From NCBI RefSeq assembly GCF_047511655.1, contig NC_133398.1:106222332-106286331 (forward strand): a stretch of DNA of 64,000 nucleotides, written 5' to 3'. Positions 59,501 to 64,000 of this stretch are shown here, one piece after another. Under the pieces are notes generated by a model. The model had not been told where the DNA came from, made no database searches, and saw only the letters and a list, made by a program, of their open reading frames with translations. How positions within the stretch are numbered: position 1 is the stretch's first letter; each line of letters starts with the position of its first letter. The position numbers and the translations under genes are program-made. Source of the DNA: Castor canadensis. Lineage: Eukaryota; Chordata; Mammalia; Rodentia; Castoridae.

Positions 59501-60860
59501 ATAAAGCTTCTCCTTTTTTCTTTTGATTAATGTTTGCATGACATATTTTCTTTATTCTTTATTTATAACCTGCCTGGATCATTCTTTTAGTAGTGAGTTT
59601 CTTGTAGTCATCAAGAGTCATGTTTTTAAATGTACTTTACTAAGTTCTGTTTTAAATTGGCATTTCTAGGTTATTTACATTTAATGTCATTGGGGACATG
59701 TTAGGATTTAGGTCAGCTATTATATTTTTTGTGATTGTTTTCTCACTGTTTTCTTTTTTATCCATTGCTGGGAAGAACCTGAGCAATTTTGGAGTTATCT
59801 AGGGTCTTTTAGAGTATTTGTATAGCATTTCAAAGTGGTTGTGTTAGGCATTACATTATACATGTGTTATTTATCAGTTTCCTGTTATAAAAATTTTTAT
59901 TAATTTGAAGGAAATGTAGAAAGCATATCTGCCTCTCCCATTTATAATTGTCTTAAATGTTTTTCCACAAGCACTTAGAACTGTATCAGATAGCATTATA
60001 ATTTTGTTTCAGCCATCAAGAGTAATTTAGAAAACTGAAGAAGGAAATTTTGTTCTATTTGTTCATATTTTTACTAAGTTCTTTTCTCCATCCTCATGTT
60101 ACAAAAATTCCTTATTTTATCATTTTCTTTGTGTTAAAAATCCCCTTTAGCTATTTTTTTAGACTTAGCTCCTGGTGAGAAATTCTCTTAATTTTTCTTC
60201 ATGTGAGAAAGTCTTGATTTTTGCTTTCATTCCTAAAGGATGTAATAGAAGTCAGTTGACAGTTTTTTTTTTTCTTTTGGTACTTATTAAAAATGTTGTG
60301 CCACTTCCTTCTAGTTTCCCCTGAGAAATCAGTTGTCATTTGACAATTAAGTCAAGATATCCTTTCTATTTTGCTACTGAAATATTTTAATATTTTTGTC
60401 TTTAGTTTTCAAAAGGTTTATTACGATGTGTCTTGGTGTGGATTGCTTTGATGGTGGATTGCTTGGAGCTCGCTCAGCTTTTTGAATCTAAAGGATTAGT
60501 TCTTTTGCCACATTTGGGATATATTCAGCCATTATTTATTTGAACATATTTTGGGGCCTTCCATCTTTCTCCTCTCCTTATAAGAGCTCCATTCTTACCC
60601 TTTTCTGTCAATGGTATAGAAAGCCAGAGTCCTTGCAGCCTCCACTGACAGCATGGTGGCAGGAGGTTTCTTGTTATGGGGTAGGAATGAAAGTCCAGGC
60701 TCTCTCCTTGGGCTTCTCTGATTCCACCCTGGGTGGAGAAATAGGGATGGGGATGAGAAGAGGTTTGGAACACTTTCTTACATAAAGTTGGTAATCTAGG
60801 GTCTCTACTTGTCCTTTCCTGTTGGGACAGGGGATCCCACAGTATTATCTGTGGATTTTG
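56600..60860 (-). mobile_element. Long old LINE-1 (reverse), with a nested young L1 end
   Basis: Reverse-complement ORF2: the DTEKAFDKIQ coding box is readable on the minus strand near 56770. The RT region runs through 57640-57790 and 58107-58500, ORF2 5' sequence to about 59720, and a gatgtgtcttggtgtggatt block near 60425, then 5' UTR-like sequence to about 60860. A young L1 3' end (57798-58097) splits it. No open ORF remains. The stretch 56800-57060 may be a different element. Confidence 0.7.
57798..58097 (-). mobile_element. Young LINE-1 3' UTR (reverse), nested
   Basis: Poly-T then reverse complement of the young L1 tail (attcatatgtgcatacaagg) and G-rich tract. Flanked by a 9-bp duplication GGGAATCTT at 57789-57797 and 58098-58106. 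The right copy is followed by AA, a TCTT/AA cleavage-like site. Confidence 0.9.
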
Positions 60861-61122
60861 CTGATGTATAGTAGTTATTGTCTAAAAGTTTAATATTTTG
60901 CAAAGCTAAAAGGAGGATTTTTTAAAAAGTTATTTCTCTTTGAATAGCTATGTTGGCATGTCCTTGTTTCTAACTTCTTCAGCACCCATTCTGGGATACA
61001 AGAGACAAAAGAAATCCCAAGGAATGCATCACTGTGTTGTTCTTTAGGCTTAGGTCCCTACCTGATCTTCTTTTTCTCTTTTCTTCCTCTTCCACCTTGA
61101 GATTATCCTTGTTTTGTTTTTT

Positions 61123-61126
61123 AAAT

Positions 61127-61163
<37 letters not shown>
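61123..61163. repeat. (TG)n microsatellite
   Basis: About 20 GT units. Confidence 0.97.
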
Positions 61164-61164
<1 letters not shown>

Positions 61165-61196
61165 TATAGAGATGGAAATGAAAGTGAGAGTTAATG

Positions 61197-61290
61197 GTTT
61201 TTGTTAATCCAACCTTGCATTCCTGAGATAAACCCCTCTTGGTCATAACATATTGTTATCTTTTTGTATGGTTAATATGGTGTTGAGTCT
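61197..61290 (-). mobile_element. Old LINE-1 ORF2 fragment (reverse)
   Basis: gttaatccaaccttgcattc, then taaacccctcttggtcataa, the reverse of an ORF2 RT segment. Confidence 0.7.
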
Positions 61291-61499
61291 AGGGATAATT
61301 ATGCCCCACAACTGAGGTAAGACCTTTCTGTGTTATCTACTTAGAGTTCTGTGAATCCATGTTGTCAGTGTAAGTGATTGGGAGAGTCAGAATCTGCAGC
61401 CCATGTGAACACTGAAGGTGGTATCTTCAGTCCTTTCAGATGGCTCTTTCACTGGTCATGGGTAATTTCCCAACATGCATACTCTAATTAGTGCTTAGT
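61291..61499. other. Unassigned sequence
   Basis: Nothing recognised. Confidence 0.4.
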
Positions 61500-61930
61500 T
61501 AAAGAATACCATCAATAGGTGAATAGATTAAACAAATGTGGTACATGCGTAAAATGGAGTACAACTCATAAGCTAAAATGAAACAAACTAAAGATGGTAG
61601 TTACCATGTGGGTAAATTCCAAAATAATTTTTCTGAGTGAAGGAATCCAGACCATATCCAACTTCTACTCTTTCTCTATTTGTATAAAATTCCAGGAAAT
61701 GCTGTCCAATTTGTGACAGAGAACAGATCAGAGATTGTCTGTGCTTGTAGGTGTATGTGATATGGAGAGAGATTAAAACTGGGAAATGAGGAAACTTGAG
61801 GGTGCAGTCTATGACATTTTGTTATCTTGTCATGAAAATAGAGTCCTAAGTGCACTTTATATACTTACTTTAGACTACTTTTACCTCCTTATTTTTAAGG
61901 AATTCTGAATAAAACACTGTCCATATTTTC
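61500..61930 (+). mobile_element. Old LINE-1 3' end
   Basis: Forward end: gtgaatagattaaacaaatg, gtggtacatgcgtaaaatgg, then a 3' UTR-like sequence. Diverged. Confidence 0.6.
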
Positions 61931-62814
61931 ACAGCATGAACAGAGATGATATAGGGAGAAAATTCCAAAAGGTTAGGGCTGTATTTTCAGGAATTCATCT
62001 TTTCATCTAAGTTAGGATTCTTAGGCCAGCAGTTTGTTTTCCACTGGATACATATGTTTAAGATGCTCAAATTTTCCTTTTAACTATGACTACTAGGTGA
62101 CTCATTAATGTTAGGTGTGATTTGTCAATCAAAAATAGTATGAGTAATAAAAATAAATAAATAAATTAGGCATGTACTTGAAAAGAATCATATTTTTATC
62201 ATTTTGTAAATTAGTCTTTGATAACACTACATTTATAAAATGCAAAATATATTTATTTAAATTATTGATACACATTCTTCACGAGAACATATCTACAAAC
62301 GTTAATTCTGAAACACTCTTATCTCTTAACTCCTTGCCTGTACAGTTGATCTGTGGAAATGACTGCTTATCACTCAACTTTTGATCACTTGCGGACTCTA
62401 AGGAGTACAACTATGTGCTTAAGCAGAGCAAATAAAATTTCGTGACTTAAGGCATGATGTGAAAATGAGGCTGAGACACAGAATGCCCGTACATTTCAAG
62501 GCAAATGCCAGCATCCATCTGGAAATGTGGGAGATGGTGTAGAATCCAGCCGAACTGTATGAAGTAGAGAGCACATGGTCTGTTAAGGGAAGTGAGTGTG
62601 AGTGTCAAGAGAGTGGGTGATTTATACTTTGGTATTTGTGCTATACTATAATTGTATTGTATATTTGTGCTATACTATAATTGTCTCTATAGTATCTTTC
62701 AAAGGTGAGTCAGCAAAGACAGGAAAATGATGAGGAAAAGTGGCTAAGAAAAAATTTGGATAAGAGAAAAGTTGAAAGAGTCTGGATAACTATGACAACA
62801 TTGACTTATTGTTG
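61931..62814. other. Unassigned AT-rich sequence
   Basis: A 23-bp sequence (starting TATTTGTGCTATACTATAAT) is repeated at 62633-62655 and 62662-62684. Nothing else named. Confidence 0.5.
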
Positions 62815-62817
62815 GGG

Positions 62818-62904
62818 GGTGGGGCTGGGGCTGTAGCTAAGTAGTTGAGTATTTGCCTGGCATGCATGATCCCCAGTGTGAAAAAAACAAAAACAAGCAA
62901 ACAA
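62818..62904 (+). mobile_element. ID-type SINE
   Basis: Forward ID (ggggctggggctgtagctaa ... catgatccccagtgtgaaaa) with A-rich tail. A stretch before the B-box-like part is missing. Confidence 0.85.
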
Positions 62905-63304
62905 AAAAGATCGGGAACAGACATCCTGGGGAGGTAGTACTCAGTTATGCAGCTGTGGATGACAATCACCTGAGAAAACACAAGCAACACCCACCACCAA
63001 CACAGGTCTGTGACATGGGCAGGCGCTCATCCCCAGGGCTGCTGTTCTGCAGAACACTAAAACATACCCCCTCCCCACAGATGGCTCAGCAGGTGAGCTG
63101 AGAAAGTTGTTCTGAAGAGACAAACTCGAGCTGAAGTTTTCAGTTGACCCTCTGCATTCTCCAGCACTTGGCAATTCTACTCACAAAAAAATTATAGGCC
63201 TCAATGGAATTTCCCTCTTTCAAAGATGACTTATGAGCACAAAATGTTCAACCTCAGGCCTGTGCATAAATACTACTCTTGTTTCTGTCATTGCTACTTC
63301 CAAA

Positions 63305-63340
63305 GAGAGAAGGAGAGAGAGAGGGAGAAAAGGGGGAGGA

Positions 63341-63375
<35 letters not shown>
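63305..63375. repeat. GA-rich microsatellite
   Basis: Interrupted then pure (GA)n on the plus strand. Confidence 0.95.
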
Positions 63376-63376
<1 letters not shown>

Positions 63377-64000
63377 ACATCAAAGTAAATAACCATCATA
63401 GTAAAGAACATGCTTCAGGATAAGAATTGTTCTAAGCACAAGAAAAAGATCAAATGATTGTCATCTACAGTATTAAAGGAAAAAACAGACACTGGGGAAT
63501 AAAAGAGCTCAAGGAAGAGATTAAAGAAATGAAAGAAAAGACAGGTTAATTGACTTGGAATTATTAGAGAAAGGAAGTTTAAGATAATAAAATGTTATAG
63601 AAATAAAAACCACAGTAGAAACAGCAAGAGTAAAACTAGAAACTGCTGGAAATAGATTCAATGTGAGGTCAAAAGCTTTGAAAGACCACACAAGCAAAAT
63701 GGAAAAGCATAAAAAAAGTTTTGGGAAAAATAATATATGTAGGAAATTAGATGAAGAAAATTCAACGTGTGCACAATTGAGTTATATGAAGAGGAGAAGA
63801 GAAAAATGTTGAAAGTTCTGATGGTGTTCAAAAATGTAAAGATGTGAAAATAGAAGAAAAATAGCTTGAGTTGCTTACAAAAAGAAAATAGATTTGCTTC
63901 AGAATTCCCTGAGCAACTATTTCAATGGCAGAGCACAGTGGAGAAAGAACAGACAATTCTGAGGGGAAAAAAATCCAACTAGAACTTATTATGTGTAGTT
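63376..64000 (+). other. A-rich sequence, possibly an old L1 5' region
   Basis: Purine-rich sequence with many GAAGA/AAAGA runs resembles an L1 ORF1 region in composition, but I see no diagnostic block. It continues beyond the window. Confidence 0.3.

Overview
This window is mammalian nuclear DNA, most likely from a rodent. It is full of LINE-1 (L1) copies of several ages, B1 (7SL-derived) and ID-like (tRNA-derived) SINEs often fused into one composite unit, old MaLR-type LTRs, MIRs, Tigger-type DNA transposons and long microsatellites. There is no operon-like packing and no bacterial or phage gene. The B1+ID composite SINEs, together with a single-exon sperm motility kinase (Smok) gene, point to a rodent. 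A castorimorph such as a beaver is my best guess, from the look of the SINE and L1 tails. That species guess is inference and was not checked.

Only one convincing protein gene is present: an intact 518-codon Smok-family Ser/Thr kinase on the minus strand (41789-43345), with a kinase domain, a UBA-like segment and a basic, cysteine-rich tail. An in-frame stop 18 nt upstream and a good Kozak context fix its start. About 3.2 kb further upstream, also on the minus strand, lies a CCAAT / CRE-like / TATA-like cluster (46715-46779) followed by a possible splice donor at 46566. I read this as a candidate distal promoter and non-coding first exon. An old L1 in the opposite orientation (about 43500-46435) would fill the intron.

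Layout. 1-2.0 kb: old sense L1 broken by a SINE and a CA repeat. 2.0-5.0 kb: an old repeat, an inverted L1 3' end and an LTR with a SINE inside it. 5.0-16 kb: mostly unique or very old sequence with LTRs, a twin-primed L1 and a 390-bp CAC/CAT repeat. 17.4-20.1 kb: the youngest large L1, 5'-truncated, with a 15-bp target-site duplication. 20.2-32.2 kb: back-to-back old L1s in both orientations, with nested SINE and L1 insertions. 34.8-36.1 kb: a dense SINE cluster. 38-41.6 kb: LTRs, a composite SINE and old L1 pieces. 41.8-46.8 kb: the kinase locus. 47-56.6 kb: MIRs, L1 3' ends, an LTR and two Tigger-like elements in otherwise unassigned sequence. 56.6-60.9 kb: a long antisense old L1 carrying a young L1 3' end. 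60.9-64 kb: old L1 pieces and simple repeats.

Repeat families are named by recognition of sequence, not by a database search, and boundaries without a stated target-site duplication are approximate (tens of bases). I found no convincing new molecular system. The most worthwhile leads are the unusual kinase active-site region, its possible distal promoter and alternative 3' end, and an L1 that appears to carry transduced 3' flank.
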